Shown here: one piece after another, positions 1-9,614 of the stretch
Layout: each line of letters begins with the position of its first letter
Numbering within the stretch: position 1 is the stretch's first letter
NCBI GenBank assembly: GCA_943328975.2
Contig: CALQCC020000011.1
Location: 1 to 64,000 of the forward strand
Direction: 5' to 3'
Source: Bordetella parapertussis
GTDB taxonomy: Bacteria; Acidobacteriota; Terriglobia; Bryobacterales; Bryobacteraceae
Length of the DNA stretch: 64,000 bases
Program-made: the position numbers and the translations under genes
The notes under the pieces: generated by a model
Told to the model about the DNA's origin: nothing
Seen by the model: the letters and a program-made list of their open reading frames with translations, nothing else
Databases searched by the model: none

Positions 1-763
1 CTCCCCCTAGCACTGAGCCGGAAGGAGTGATTGTCATTGTAATGCTGTCCGTAAAAGCGCCTAATGTGATCGCATGCCCCGCCGTGCCCAGTTCTCGAGA
101 ATAGACCGTCAACACTCCACCCGAGGCTGACGCTCTAATCGTCGTGTAGTTCCCCATCACTTCCTGCTCATAAAACCGCGCGTCGTAACTCTGCTTCAGC
201 CGCTCGTAGTAGTCCGGAATCCGGTCCAACAAAAACCGATTCTCAAATGGCTGCGCGATGACCGTCTTGTACCCCTTGACCCGCGACGCAATGAATCGCT
301 CATGCACCCAGTCGTACCCCTTCGGCGTCCACACCCCGAACCCGCACAACTCCGTGGCCTTCGGATCCCGCAACCGAGCTTCCAGCCGCAGCCACGCCTC
401 TTCCGAGGTGTACGTCAACTCGTCCACGCCGAACCAAGCCAAGTTGCTGCCCCGCAGCCGGTCAAACTCCTCCACTGCGCGAAACAAAATCTTCGTCCCG
501 ATCTCTCGAATGACAAGGTAGTTCTCACTCCGGTTCAACTCGAACGGAATCCCTACTTCATCCAAATACTCCGTCAACGAAGCGACCGTCGCGTCCCGTA
601 ACATCGGATACGTCGGTGCCCCGATCAGCCCGATCCGCCCTGCATTTGCGTAGCACAACCGCACCGCCTCGGCGCACAACGCACGCGTCTTTCCCGACCC
701 CACCGGCCCCGAGAATCCCTTGAATCGCGCCCGCGATCTGAAGAATTCAATCTGCGATGGCAA
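1..763 (-). CDS. Phage terminase large subunit-like ATPase, partial (runs off window)
   Basis: Minus-strand open frame absent from the ORF track because it is open at the window edge. Translation includes GPVGSGKT (Walker A), GAPTYPMLRDAT, NLAWFGVDELTYTSEEAW (Walker B-like), and DYYERLKQSYDARFYEQEVMG. Start uncertain (TTG near 763 or upstream). Confidence 0.7.
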   Translation of the reverse strand, partial: MPSQIEFFRSRARFKGFSGPVGSGKTRALCAEAVRLCYANAGRIGLIGAPTYPMLRDATVASLTEYLDEVGIPFELNRSENYLVIREIGTKILFRAVEEFDRLRGSNLAWFGVDELTYTSEEAWLRLEARLRDPKATELCGFGVWTPKGYDWVHERFIASRVKGYKTVIAQPFENRFLLDRIPDYYERLKQSYDARFYEQEVMGNYTTIRASASGGVLTVYSRELGTAGHAITLGAFTDSITMTITPSGSVLGG

Positions 764-780
764 TAACCCATCAGCGTTGA

Positions 781-993
781 CTAGTCTTCGATGGACGACT
801 CCGTCTCCCGCTCGATCCACGTCACCCGGATCTCCCTCGGTTCGTCCTCCTCTAGTTCCTTCTTCAACTGGACCAGCCGTATGTAATCCGCCAGCGTCGC
901 CTTCGCATCTTCCTTGCTCAGCTTCTCTTCCACGTTCTTGAGCATTTGCCGAACGACTTCCGCCTGACTTCGACGCTCGTTTTCTCTTGCCAC
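781..993 (-). CDS. Small charged helical protein upstream of terminase-like gene (possible small-subunit-like partner)
   Basis: 70 aa ORF MARENERRSQAEVVRQMLKNVEEKLSKEDAKATLADYIRLVQLKKEL, immediately upstream on the same strand. Confidence 0.45.
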   Translation of the reverse strand: MARENERRSQAEVVRQMLKNVEEKLSKEDAKATLADYIRLVQLKKELEEDEPREIRVTWIERETESSIED

Positions 994-1103
994 CGTCTGT
1001 CGTCCCCCCCATCAGGCCCTCACGCACACAAAGGTATCCCCACCCATGGAAACCCCTTCCCGGAGTTTTCATCTAACTTGCTACATTTGAAGGAATTGTT
1101 TTT

Positions 1104-1676
1104 ATGCCGAACCCTGCCACCGGAGTATTGCACTCCGATCTAGCCCGCCTCGTCGCCGAAATCAGCGACACGCAGGCCCACTTTGAAACCCTGTGTGCCG
1201 GCCTAACCAACGCACAGTTCAATTGGCGCCCCGCCCCAGGCCGATGGTCCATCGCCCAGTGCATCACGCACCTGAATTCCATCAACGGACAAGACCTCGC
1301 ACCCATGTCCGCCGCCATCGCCAACGCGCAAGCCCGCCACCCCGGCCCCTACAACTACCCCTGGATCTGGCGCTATCTTATCCGCACAGTGGAACCACCC
1401 GTAACCACGAGATTCAAAGTCCCCAAGGCCTACCAACCCCCACCCGAAGCCGAGCTCGACACTACGCTGGACGAATACCGCCGCATCTCCACCGCCCTGC
1501 AAGATATCATCCCCCGAGCCAACGGTCTGGATATCGCAAGCGTGAAGACAACTCTCCCCGCAATCCGTTTTTTGAAGATGCCCCTAGGTGCAAGACTGCA
1601 CCTGTTAACCGCCCACGACCGCCGCCATCTCGCCCAAGCCCGTGATGTTCGCACCCACGCGAACTTCCCTGCTTAG
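1104..1676 (+). CDS. DinB-like family protein
   Basis: 190 aa; LNWRPAPGRWSIAQCITHLN-type pattern (FNWRPAPGRWSIAQCITHLNSIN) and C-terminal HDRRHLAQA. Confidence 0.8.
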   Translation: MPNPATGVLHSDLARLVAEISDTQAHFETLCAGLTNAQFNWRPAPGRWSIAQCITHLNSINGQDLAPMSAAIANAQARHPGPYNYPWIWRYLIRTVEPPVTTRFKVPKAYQPPPEAELDTTLDEYRRISTALQDIIPRANGLDIASVKTTLPAIRFLKMPLGARLHLLTAHDRRHLAQARDVRTHANFPA

Positions 1677-2242
1677 TCGATATAGGCGATCACCGGCGTC
1701 CGCAGCGAAAACTCCTGCAGATTCTGCCAGTCGTTGTTCATCGTATTCTGCACCAGCGTAACCCGCTCCACCGAAAACACTCGCGGACCCTCATACGCCT
1801 GCCACCGCGCCACCGCAACTTCCGTGGCCTTCGTAACAGCCCCCGCCTCCAACCCCTGCGCGGCCGTAACATGCGGATGATAGTAGAACATTTCCAAGTG
1901 TTCGCACACCCCTCGGTTCAACGCCCGATGCAACCGGATCAACGTCGCCGAGCCCTGCCCAATCGACAGATGCACCACTCCCGACGCTGGGAACACACAC
2001 ACTTGATTGAGGTGGACGTCAAACGCGTGTTCTTTGTCCAGGATCCCGCCGATCTCCGCGCAGGCCTGTTCCACCGAACCTGCTATCGGACGCGGAGGCA
2101 GCAGCGTCACGTGACCCCGTGCCGTCGAGCCCGGTTGAATCTCCCGTCGCAGTGCGTCCACAAACACTGCCAGCGGTCCAGGCAGGTATGCGACTAACGA
2201 AAAGGAGTTGATCCGAACATCCGAACCGCCCAATTCACCCAT
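1673..2242 (-). CDS. 2'-5' RNA ligase / 2H phosphoesterase family protein
   Basis: Two HxT-type motifs: GHVTLLPPRP and HPHVTAAQG. Confidence 0.75.
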   Translation of the reverse strand: MGELGGSDVRINSFSLVAYLPGPLAVFVDALRREIQPGSTARGHVTLLPPRPIAGSVEQACAEIGGILDKEHAFDVHLNQVCVFPASGVVHLSIGQGSATLIRLHRALNRGVCEHLEMFYYHPHVTAAQGLEAGAVTKATEVAVARWQAYEGPRVFSVERVTLVQNTMNNDWQNLQEFSLRTPVIAYID

Positions 2243-2247
2243 TACCG

Positions 2248-2571
2248 CTATTGTATCGCTGCGGAACTAGGCTCGGCGTCCATGGAAATAGGCATCGTAG
2301 GTTTCACTTCCGGTACCACCCACTGCGCTTCTTCAAAGCCCACGAACTTCAGAATCCGCAACACGCCATTGCACTCCAGAATGTCGCCCACTTCCAAAGC
2401 TTCCGGATGCTCTCGCAACGCGAAAAACGCGGCGTACGGAGACGCAGCCTCCACCGTGCCCCCCACTTCGTAGTCCCGCAGTTTCACGTTCGATACACCA
2501 CTGACATGGGGCGCGAACCGGAACTGCTGCCGCAAGTGACTCTTCAATCTGTGGATCTGGTACGTAGCCAT
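2248..2571 (-). CDS. Hypothetical protein
   Basis: 107 aa ORF, same strand and close spacing to neighbour; no family recognised. Confidence 0.55.
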   Translation of the reverse strand: MATYQIHRLKSHLRQQFRFAPHVSGVSNVKLRDYEVGGTVEAASPYAAFFALREHPEALEVGDILECNGVLRILKFVGFEEAQWVVPEVKPTMPISMDAEPSSAAIQ

Positions 2572-2601
2572 AACGCTTCGATCATTATGCCTTAAAACAA
2601 T

Positions 2602-3309
2602 TTATAAGGGAAATGGTTTTTGCCCCGCCCACCCCGCCGCATCCCGAGCCCCCAGCGCCAGCCATCGCTCCACATCCCCCTGCGTCCCCCACAATGTTTC
2701 CACCAATCCCCCCAACCGTTCACTCGGTTCTCTCGTCACCAGCCGAACCTCACCCGGCAACTCCGGCTGATGCCCAAACACCCACCGGAACCCTCTCACC
2801 AGAGGTCCCAGCAACGCCGAGGGAAACGTCCCCAACACATTCAACCCCACAATCTCCGTCGCGCCCAACTCCGTCGCGGCCCACACCGGCAGCGGATTCA
2901 GCAACCCTCCGTCCGTGTACCACCGCCCATCCAAGTAGATCTGCGGCATCACCGGAGGCACCGCGCACGACGCCGCGATATGCCGCCACGTGATCTCCCC
3001 GTCCCGATATGTCCGCGGCGTCATCGTCAAGATATCGGTAACCGTCAACGCAAACGGACGTCGAAGAGTGTAGCGCCTGGTCAAGTTCTGTAACGTGTTC
3101 TCAAATTCCCCAAAGTTCCGAAACTCCGGATCACGCCACATCTCCACCAACTCCGGGCCGCTCACCCCGCACGCCATCAAGTACCCGTTCACCGACCCAA
3201 TCGACGCCCCCACAATCAGGTCCGGCCCAAACTCGTCCTCGAGCACGCTCCACACCCCAGCCTGCCAGGCGCCGAACAATCCGCCCCCCGATAACACCAG
3301 CGCCTTCAT
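2602..3309 (-). CDS. Patatin-like phospholipase family protein
   Basis: Start set at MKALVLSGGGLFGAWQAGVW; GASIG nucleophile elbow (GxSxG) and DGG (WYTDGGLLNP). The longer ORF N-terminus looks spurious. Confidence 0.85.
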   Translation of the reverse strand: MKALVLSGGGLFGAWQAGVWSVLEDEFGPDLIVGASIGSVNGYLMACGVSGPELVEMWRDPEFRNFGEFENTLQNLTRRYTLRRPFALTVTDILTMTPRTYRDGEITWRHIAASCAVPPVMPQIYLDGRWYTDGGLLNPLPVWAATELGATEIVGLNVLGTFPSALLGPLVRGFRWVFGHQPELPGEVRLVTREPSERLGGLVETLWGTQGDVERWLALGARDAAGWAGQKPFPL

Positions 3310-3349
3310 GAAATTTGACCCCGTCCTGCGGAAAGCGGAATACTGACTA

Positions 3350-4570
3350 GTGAACCCAATGAAGATCCTCATCCCATTGTTGCTGCTCCTGGCCCTCGCC
3401 GTCGGTGCGTGGCAACTTGTCGAATGGCGCAACCAGCCACCTGAGGTCACTTTCACCCGCGCCAAGCGCGAAACAATCTCGAGCTCCGTCTCCACCAACG
3501 GCAAAGTCGCCCCCGCCGAATCCGCCCAAGCCCGAGCCGAAGCCTCCGGCCGCGTCGACCGCATTCTAGTCAAGCTCCGCCAACACGTCGAACTCGGCGA
3601 CGCGTTAGTCGAACTCGACACCGGCCAACTCCGCCACGACCTCGAAGCCGCCGAAGCCCGCATCGCCGCCGTTCGCTCGGACCTGGCCTTGCTTGATGCC
3701 GGCGGTCGCCAGTCCGATCGAATCAACCTCCAAACCCAAGTCGATCAAGCCACCGTCGAACTCAAAGCCGCCCAGGAAGAATACGATCGCGAAGTCCGCC
3801 TCGAAGCCAAACAAGGCTCCACCCGCGAACAAGTCACCCAGCGCAAGAATCGCGTCGACCAACTCCAAGCCCAAATCCGCGGCCTCAACCAACGTCTGGC
3901 CGCCCTCGTCGCCCCGTCCGATCGCAGCCCCCTCGAAGCCCGCTTGCGCCAGGAAGCAGCGGCCAAGGAGCAGATCCTCCTGCGCGTGAAACAGAGCACC
4001 GTCCGAGCCCCCATCTCCGGCACCATCTACCAATTCGATCTAAAATCCGGAGCCTACCTAAACCCCGGCGACGTAGTAGCCTCCATCGGACGCCTGGAGA
4101 AAGTCCACGTCATCGTCTATGTAGACGAGCCCGACATGGGCCGAGTCCGCCCCGGCCTCCCCGTAACCATCACCTGGGATGCCCTCCCCGCCCGTCAATG
4201 GACCGGCACAGTAGACCGCCTCCCCACCGAAATCAAACCCCTAGACTCGCGCCAGGTTGGTGAAGTAACCTGCGTCATTGACAACCCCGATCTGGACCTT
4301 CTCCCCGGTACCAACGTGACCGCCCGCATCCAAGCCGAGTCCGCCGAAAACGTCATCACCATCCCCAAAGAAGCCGTCTTCCGCGAAGCCGGCCAAACCG
4401 GCGTCTACATCCTGGTGAAAGACCACCTCGAATGGCGCGCCATCACTCAAGGCGTCAACAACACCACCCGCACCGAAGTGAAGGAACTGAAAGAAGGCGA
4501 CCAAATCGCCCTCCCCTCCGACCGTGCCCTGTCCACCGGAATGATCATCCGCCCTGTGCTCGCTCAATAA
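3350..4570 (+). CDS. HlyD / RND-type periplasmic adaptor subunit
   Basis: 406 aa; N-terminal membrane anchor, VSTNGKVAPAESAQARAEASGRV, long coiled coil, VRAPISGTIYQFDLKSGAYLNPGD lipoyl half-motif. Confidence 0.85.
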   Translation: MNPMKILIPLLLLLALAVGAWQLVEWRNQPPEVTFTRAKRETISSSVSTNGKVAPAESAQARAEASGRVDRILVKLRQHVELGDALVELDTGQLRHDLEAAEARIAAVRSDLALLDAGGRQSDRINLQTQVDQATVELKAAQEEYDREVRLEAKQGSTREQVTQRKNRVDQLQAQIRGLNQRLAALVAPSDRSPLEARLRQEAAAKEQILLRVKQSTVRAPISGTIYQFDLKSGAYLNPGDVVASIGRLEKVHVIVYVDEPDMGRVRPGLPVTITWDALPARQWTGTVDRLPTEIKPLDSRQVGEVTCVIDNPDLDLLPGTNVTARIQAESAENVITIPKEAVFREAGQTGVYILVKDHLEWRAITQGVNNTTRTEVKELKEGDQIALPSDRALSTGMIIRPVLAQ

Positions 4571-4673
4571 GCGACCCGTGCTGTGATCTATGAGTCGCGT
4601 AATCAGTCTCGAAAAGCACCTCGGTTGATCGGGGCAGGCTGGCCACTGCAAGAGACCGACCTGGAGTCCATCG

Positions 4674-4706
4674 CACAGAACCGCGACCGTGAGGAAGCGG
4701 ACAGGC
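4674..4706. repeat. Single arm of dispersed REP-like repeat
   Basis: cacagaaccgcgaccgtgaggaagcggacaggc matches the arms at 53432-53514 and 62261-62341. Confidence 0.7.
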
Positions 4707-5179
4707 TCACGCTTTCAGAGCAACACCGAGCCGATCTCCTATCCGCCCTCCGGCTCTTCTATGCCACCAGCCCCATCTGCTTCCAAAACGCATTCATGAA
4801 GCTAGTACCAAGTCCGGAGACAGCATCGTGATCGCTTGGTGGTGAATCCCGCTCGACCTACCGCTGCATCCCCGGCCCTGTCACCACATCCCCAAACAGC
4901 GACCTCCAAGTCCATCCACCCCACGCACAATGGACCAGATATGCACTCCGCAAAACCCGCAGCCAAACAAAGGCACGCGAAAAATGCCCCACAACAAAAC
5001 GAACCCAGCTTTTCGCCCAACCACCCTACCTATCCCCCCTCAATCCAAGCACTTCACGTTTCCCCTCAAAAAACACCCTTCGCGCGGCAACAGGGTGCGC
5101 GGTAAAGGTCCCGAACTTTCATGCCGAAGTCTAGATGTAGGGAGCTATAATCCGCGAGAGGGCCGGCCGAGTTTCGAAG

Positions 5180-5974
5180 ATGACTACCAAGATGAAAGGA
5201 ACGCTCGCGATTGCCGTACTCACTCTGTCAATCGCTGGAATCGCGTTCCTGCGCCGCCCTGCCCAGCCCACAGAAACCAAGGAATCCTCGTATTCGCCCG
5301 AGCAACTCAAGGCCGAGGAGCAGCGCTTTTCTTCACAATGCGGCTTCTGTCACGGTCGCGACGCCAGAGGTGGAGAGTCCGGCCCGGATCTGACGCGTTC
5401 AAAACTCGTCAAGGAAGATAAGGGTGGAGACCAAATTGGACCACTGCTTCGTGCGGGGCGCCCGGACAAAGGGATGCCACCGTTTAACCTAAACGAGAAG
5501 GACCTGGACTTGATGGTTGCCTTCCTCCATGCCAAAGCGCTCGGGGCAACCAGCCACGTGATCCAAGCCGCCGACCTCGCCACCGGAAACTTAGAAGCCG
5601 GGCGTATCTATTTCAACGGCCCCGGCGGCTGCTCCGCTTGCCACTCCGCCGCAGGAGATCTGAAGGGTATCGCCTCTCGCTATGAGGGTTTGGACCTGTT
5701 GCAACAACTGCTTTACCCCAAAGGCCCTCCAGCCCCGACCCCGCCCAAGGTAACCGTTACTCTTCGTTCCGGTGAGACGGTAACCGGACCGCTCGATGGT
5801 CAGGATGAGTTCCGCATCAAGGTCCTGGACGCCAAAGGCGTGCAGTCGAAGTACGATCGAAGCGAGGTTCAGGTCAAGATAGAAGACCCCATGTCCGCTC
5901 ATTACGATCAATTGGGAAAATACACGGACGATGACATGCACAACGTTTTCGCGTATTTGTCGACGCTGAAATAA
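5180..5974 (+). CDS. Di-heme c-type cytochrome
   Basis: Signal/anchor N-terminus, two CxxCH sites (CGFCH, CSACH), KGMPPFNL and cytochrome c-like spacing. Confidence 0.85.
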   Translation: MTTKMKGTLAIAVLTLSIAGIAFLRRPAQPTETKESSYSPEQLKAEEQRFSSQCGFCHGRDARGGESGPDLTRSKLVKEDKGGDQIGPLLRAGRPDKGMPPFNLNEKDLDLMVAFLHAKALGATSHVIQAADLATGNLEAGRIYFNGPGGCSACHSAAGDLKGIASRYEGLDLLQQLLYPKGPPAPTPPKVTVTLRSGETVTGPLDGQDEFRIKVLDAKGVQSKYDRSEVQVKIEDPMSAHYDQLGKYTDDDMHNVFAYLSTLK

Positions 5975-5992
5975 GGACTCGCGAGGAAACGT

Positions 5993-7573
5993 GTGATGAG
6001 AACGATGCGCAAACTATTGCTTCTGGGATTGGGGATCGGTCTGGCCACCGCCGGGTTTGCCCTGCGAGTTTCGTTGTGGGAACGTTTCAATCCTCCTGCT
6101 CCCAACGTCGATCCTAAGTCGCTTCTCAATCCCCCACCCGACAGTTGGCTAACCTACCATGGCGATTATTCCGGTCAACGGCACAGCAAGTTGGTCGGGA
6201 TTACGCCGGAAAATGTCGATCAACTACAGCAGGCTTGGAGCTTCCAGGCCGGCAAAAGCGAATTGATCAAAGCCACCCCGATCCTGGCCGACGGCGTTCT
6301 TTACGTGACCACGCCGGACAACATTTGGGCGGTCTCCGCACGTACCGCGAAGGAGCTTTGGCACTACACATATCCGCCCAACAATGCGTTCCACATCGGG
6401 CATCGCGGCGCGGCCATCTACAGAGACACTGTCTTCCTCACCACGCCGGACTGTCACCTGATCGCGCTGAACGCGAAAGACGGGAAGGTTAAATGGGACG
6501 TCGTCATCGCCGATTGGCACCAGGGTTACTGGGCATCCATGGCTCCTCTGGTAGTTGGAAATCACGTCCTTGTCGGTCTTTCGGGTGACTTCGACAATCT
6601 CTCCGGACAACTGAAATCCTTTGACGCGGAAACAGGCCAGACGCAGTGGACCTTTTACAGCACCGCGGCTCCGGGCGATGCCGGTGACACTCATTTCACC
6701 GGTGGACAGATGTGGATGACCGGCACCTACGATCCACTTCTCAACCTGGTCTACGTCGGGACAGCCAACCCCACGCCCGTACTAAACGGAACCGGCCGGC
6801 CCGGACCCAACCCCGGAACTTGCAGCATCGTCGCACTGGATCCTGCAACCGGGAAATTGGTTTGGAGCTTCCAAGTCTCTCCGCACGACACCCATGATTG
6901 GGATGCCACCGAAGTCCCTGTCCTTGTGGACGCGGAATTCAACGGCCAGCAACGCAAGCTGGTACTCCAGGCCGCGCGCAACGGTTACTTCTTTGTGCTC
7001 GACCGGACCAATGGAAAGAGCCTCTTGACTACTCCCTTCGCCAACGTCAACTGGTCGAAGGGAATCGACCCGGAGGGGCATCCGATCCCGAATCCCGCGA
7101 AGGAACCCTCCAGCAACGGCGTCCTCATAGCACCCAGCGAAAGCGGTGCCACCAATTACCGCTCCCCCAGTTTTGATCCGAAAACCGGATTGCTGTTGGT
7201 CAGCGCTCAGGAGGGCTACGGACTCTACTTCTTTAAGCCCGAGCACGGAAACCAAGGCTGGGCCGGCGAGGACTATGACTTGGTGAGCAAGTCTTACCTT
7301 CGGGCGATCGATTACAGAACCGGAAGAATTGCCTGGGACCATCCCATCGGGGAAGGTCCAGGCACCGCCGGAGTGCTCACAACGGATAGCGGTTTGACGT
7401 TTAGCGGAGACGTCCCGGGCAACGTGATGGCGTTCCGGACCAGTGACGGCAAAACCCTGTGGCATGCAGCCATAGGGCGCGTAGAGAACGGTCCCATCAC
7501 CTACGAGTTGGATGGCAAGCAGTACCTGGTAGTGGCTAGCGGCGGCTCACTGTACGCGTTTTCGCTCCCCTAG
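5993..7573 (+). CDS. PQQ-dependent dehydrogenase-like quinoprotein (beta-propeller)
   Basis: WLTYHGDYSGQRHSKL, repeated propeller W motifs (GKVKWDVVIADW, GKLVWSFQVSPHDTHDWDATEVPVLVD), 526 aa, adjacent to cytochrome c. Confidence 0.85.
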   Translation: MMRTMRKLLLLGLGIGLATAGFALRVSLWERFNPPAPNVDPKSLLNPPPDSWLTYHGDYSGQRHSKLVGITPENVDQLQQAWSFQAGKSELIKATPILADGVLYVTTPDNIWAVSARTAKELWHYTYPPNNAFHIGHRGAAIYRDTVFLTTPDCHLIALNAKDGKVKWDVVIADWHQGYWASMAPLVVGNHVLVGLSGDFDNLSGQLKSFDAETGQTQWTFYSTAAPGDAGDTHFTGGQMWMTGTYDPLLNLVYVGTANPTPVLNGTGRPGPNPGTCSIVALDPATGKLVWSFQVSPHDTHDWDATEVPVLVDAEFNGQQRKLVLQAARNGYFFVLDRTNGKSLLTTPFANVNWSKGIDPEGHPIPNPAKEPSSNGVLIAPSESGATNYRSPSFDPKTGLLLVSAQEGYGLYFFKPEHGNQGWAGEDYDLVSKSYLRAIDYRTGRIAWDHPIGEGPGTAGVLTTDSGLTFSGDVPGNVMAFRTSDGKTLWHAAIGRVENGPITYELDGKQYLVVASGGSLYAFSLP

Positions 7574-9243
7574 CCGCGTTTGCGCCACAGCTGAACGCGC
7601 GAGCTACCCTCTTTCGAGTAGACCAGGTCGAATCCACTCTTCAATGCGTCCTCAAGCGGCGCAGCCACCGGAGTATCGCAACTGGGTGCTCGTGAGATTC
7701 CCCACGACACCACGAAGTCCACTCCATCATCGTTGTTCAAAACATTGAGCCAAGCAGCCTTCTTCCACTCCCCCCAGCTCAATTTGTCTTGTTCGATTTC
7801 ATCCACAAGGTCGGGATATCGCGACGTCATCTGCTGCAGCGGGAAATGCGATGTGTTCGCCTCATAGTCATTCAACACGATCAATTCGTTCTTCAACGCC
7901 CCCACCAGCGCCCAATGCCGCTCCGGGACCGCTAGATCCAGCATGGGTGAACCCTGGCAGGACGACGTCTTCTGGTATCCCATCATCAAGATTCGTGAGT
8001 GCGCCGGAATACTCTCCATCGCAGACCGCACCTCTGCAACCGCGGACGCCATACTTCTGGATACCAGCAAATACTCTCGACTGAAAGCCACCACTGCAAG
8101 GGTCGCCAGCAGAGAGCACACCGTCAGAAGCCGCGCGTTAAAGGTGCCACTCGACAGTGCGAGCAGAAACAGGAAGATTACAGACAACAACAAGAAACGG
8201 ATCACGATTTCAGATCCATCTCCAATGCGATCCGGCACAATCAGCGAGAGACCAAAATTCGCGAGCAGCAAGGCCCCCAGAGTGTAGAAGCGCAGGCGAT
8301 TGCGAGCCAACACCGTTCCGCTCGACAAGATCGCCCCCGCCAACACGATACTCAGGAGCGCGATATACAGCGATTCCACGCTAGTGGTTGGAGAGACCGA
8401 GGCCATCGAGTCCCGCGCCAGTCCCGAGATCCTTTTGATGAGCGTGGCCGCGAACGATAGCGCTGCCGCGCCCGGGTGGCGCTCCTCAACTTGAGACAAG
8501 CGCAGGTAGAACCACGGGAAGATACAAGCAGGCGGCAGCCACGGCCAGTACGACCTTACAAAGTTTCGCGGACCCTTCCGCCACTGCTCCACCGCGTCTC
8601 CCAGAACATAAGCGGCGGGAAACAGGAAGCTCAGCACGACAGGTATGGGATGGGCATAGTAAGCGGCCAGCAGCAGACCCGCGACAACACATTGGAGCCG
8701 TAGCGGCATCTCCAGTCCGTGGCGCAGCAGCAAGCCCAGCACGAACAGGCACAGCGAAATGCTGAGCAAGAAACCGTAAAACCCCAAACTCATGAAGACG
8801 TTCAGCGCGACCGGCAGCAGCACGATCAATACCTGCGCCCGTTGGTGGCGCTGATATAGTGTGACGTCAACACAGTAATAGAGGCTGGAGAGCAGCGCCG
8901 CGCAGGTCAGTACGGCCAACAACTTCAGCGCGAGTTCGCCGGGCACAACGACCGACAGCCCTGCCAGCAGCACCGAACTGAGCCAGTTCGGAAGCAGGAG
9001 GGAATTGTAGGAGAAGTAACGATGCGCCTCTGGCTGGCCGCTCCACATCCAGCGCAGGGTTTCGGCTCCGTAAAGATGACTATAACCGTCCAGCGTGACG
9101 ACCACGGGAGAAAGCAAAAACAGACCAACCAACAACACAACCAGGGAAGCGCAGAGAGCGACCGGATAGAGGGTCCAGGTGGTGGATGGTCTCGAAGATG
9201 AGTTTAGACTGCTGTCCATGCGGGGGCTTTGTCTACACTCCAT
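7570..9243 (-). CDS. Polytopic membrane protein (glycosyltransferase-like or unknown)
   Basis: 557 aa with about 10 hydrophobic segments and a soluble C-terminal domain. Confidence 0.6.
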   Translation of the reverse strand: MECRQSPRMDSSLNSSSRPSTTWTLYPVALCASLVVLLVGLFLLSPVVVTLDGYSHLYGAETLRWMWSGQPEAHRYFSYNSLLLPNWLSSVLLAGLSVVVPGELALKLLAVLTCAALLSSLYYCVDVTLYQRHQRAQVLIVLLPVALNVFMSLGFYGFLLSISLCLFVLGLLLRHGLEMPLRLQCVVAGLLLAAYYAHPIPVVLSFLFPAAYVLGDAVEQWRKGPRNFVRSYWPWLPPACIFPWFYLRLSQVEERHPGAAALSFAATLIKRISGLARDSMASVSPTTSVESLYIALLSIVLAGAILSSGTVLARNRLRFYTLGALLLANFGLSLIVPDRIGDGSEIVIRFLLLSVIFLFLLALSSGTFNARLLTVCSLLATLAVVAFSREYLLVSRSMASAVAEVRSAMESIPAHSRILMMGYQKTSSCQGSPMLDLAVPERHWALVGALKNELIVLNDYEANTSHFPLQQMTSRYPDLVDEIEQDKLSWGEWKKAAWLNVLNNDDGVDFVVSWGISRAPSCDTPVAAPLEDALKSGFDLVYSKEGSSRVQLWRKRG

Positions 9244-9254
9244 CGGCAGTTTGG

Positions 9255-9614
9255 CTAGACTTCTTCTTGGTCTTCCGCGGGTTCTTCTTCCTTGCGTTTG
9301 ATTTCCATCAGGACCAAGCGATCGCCTGTGGGAAGTTCTATCGCCAGGCCGTATTCGTACTTCGCCGTCTCAATCTCGCGGACGGCGGCGATAGGAATTT
9401 CTCGCGGGTCGGAGAAGGTGTATTTCGAGCCCTCCAGTGGCAGCGTCAGCTGCCACTCGGGGCCGTTCAGTTGGAGCGCGGCGTGGGTAAACTCCCCCAC
9501 GATGCCGGTGGCTTCAAAGACCATGGACTGGCTCCACAGTTTGACTCGCAATGCAGGGGCTTCTTGTTGCCAGCGCGCGAACAGGAGGTGGGCGTCTTCG
9601 AATGTGGCGTTCAT
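9255..9614 (-). CDS. Hypothetical protein
   Basis: MNATFEDAHLLFARWQQEAP...; start overlaps the stop of the upstream gene (ATGA at 9611-9614). Confidence 0.6.
   Translation of the reverse strand: MNATFEDAHLLFARWQQEAPALRVKLWSQSMVFEATGIVGEFTHAALQLNGPEWQLTLPLEGSKYTFSDPREIPIAAVREIETAKYEYGLAIELPTGDRLVLMEIKRKEEEPAEDQEEV

Noticed and set aside
2602-3726. 374-aa version of the patatin ORF
   Set aside because: First 138 residues are antisense to the HlyD gene and Ser/Arg-rich; MKALVLSGGG at 3309 is the natural start.
4571-5179. Possible small-gene cluster in the gap after the HlyD gene
   Set aside because: Overlapping ORFs in several frames without family signatures; region is C/A-skewed and contains a REP arm, so treated as intergenic.
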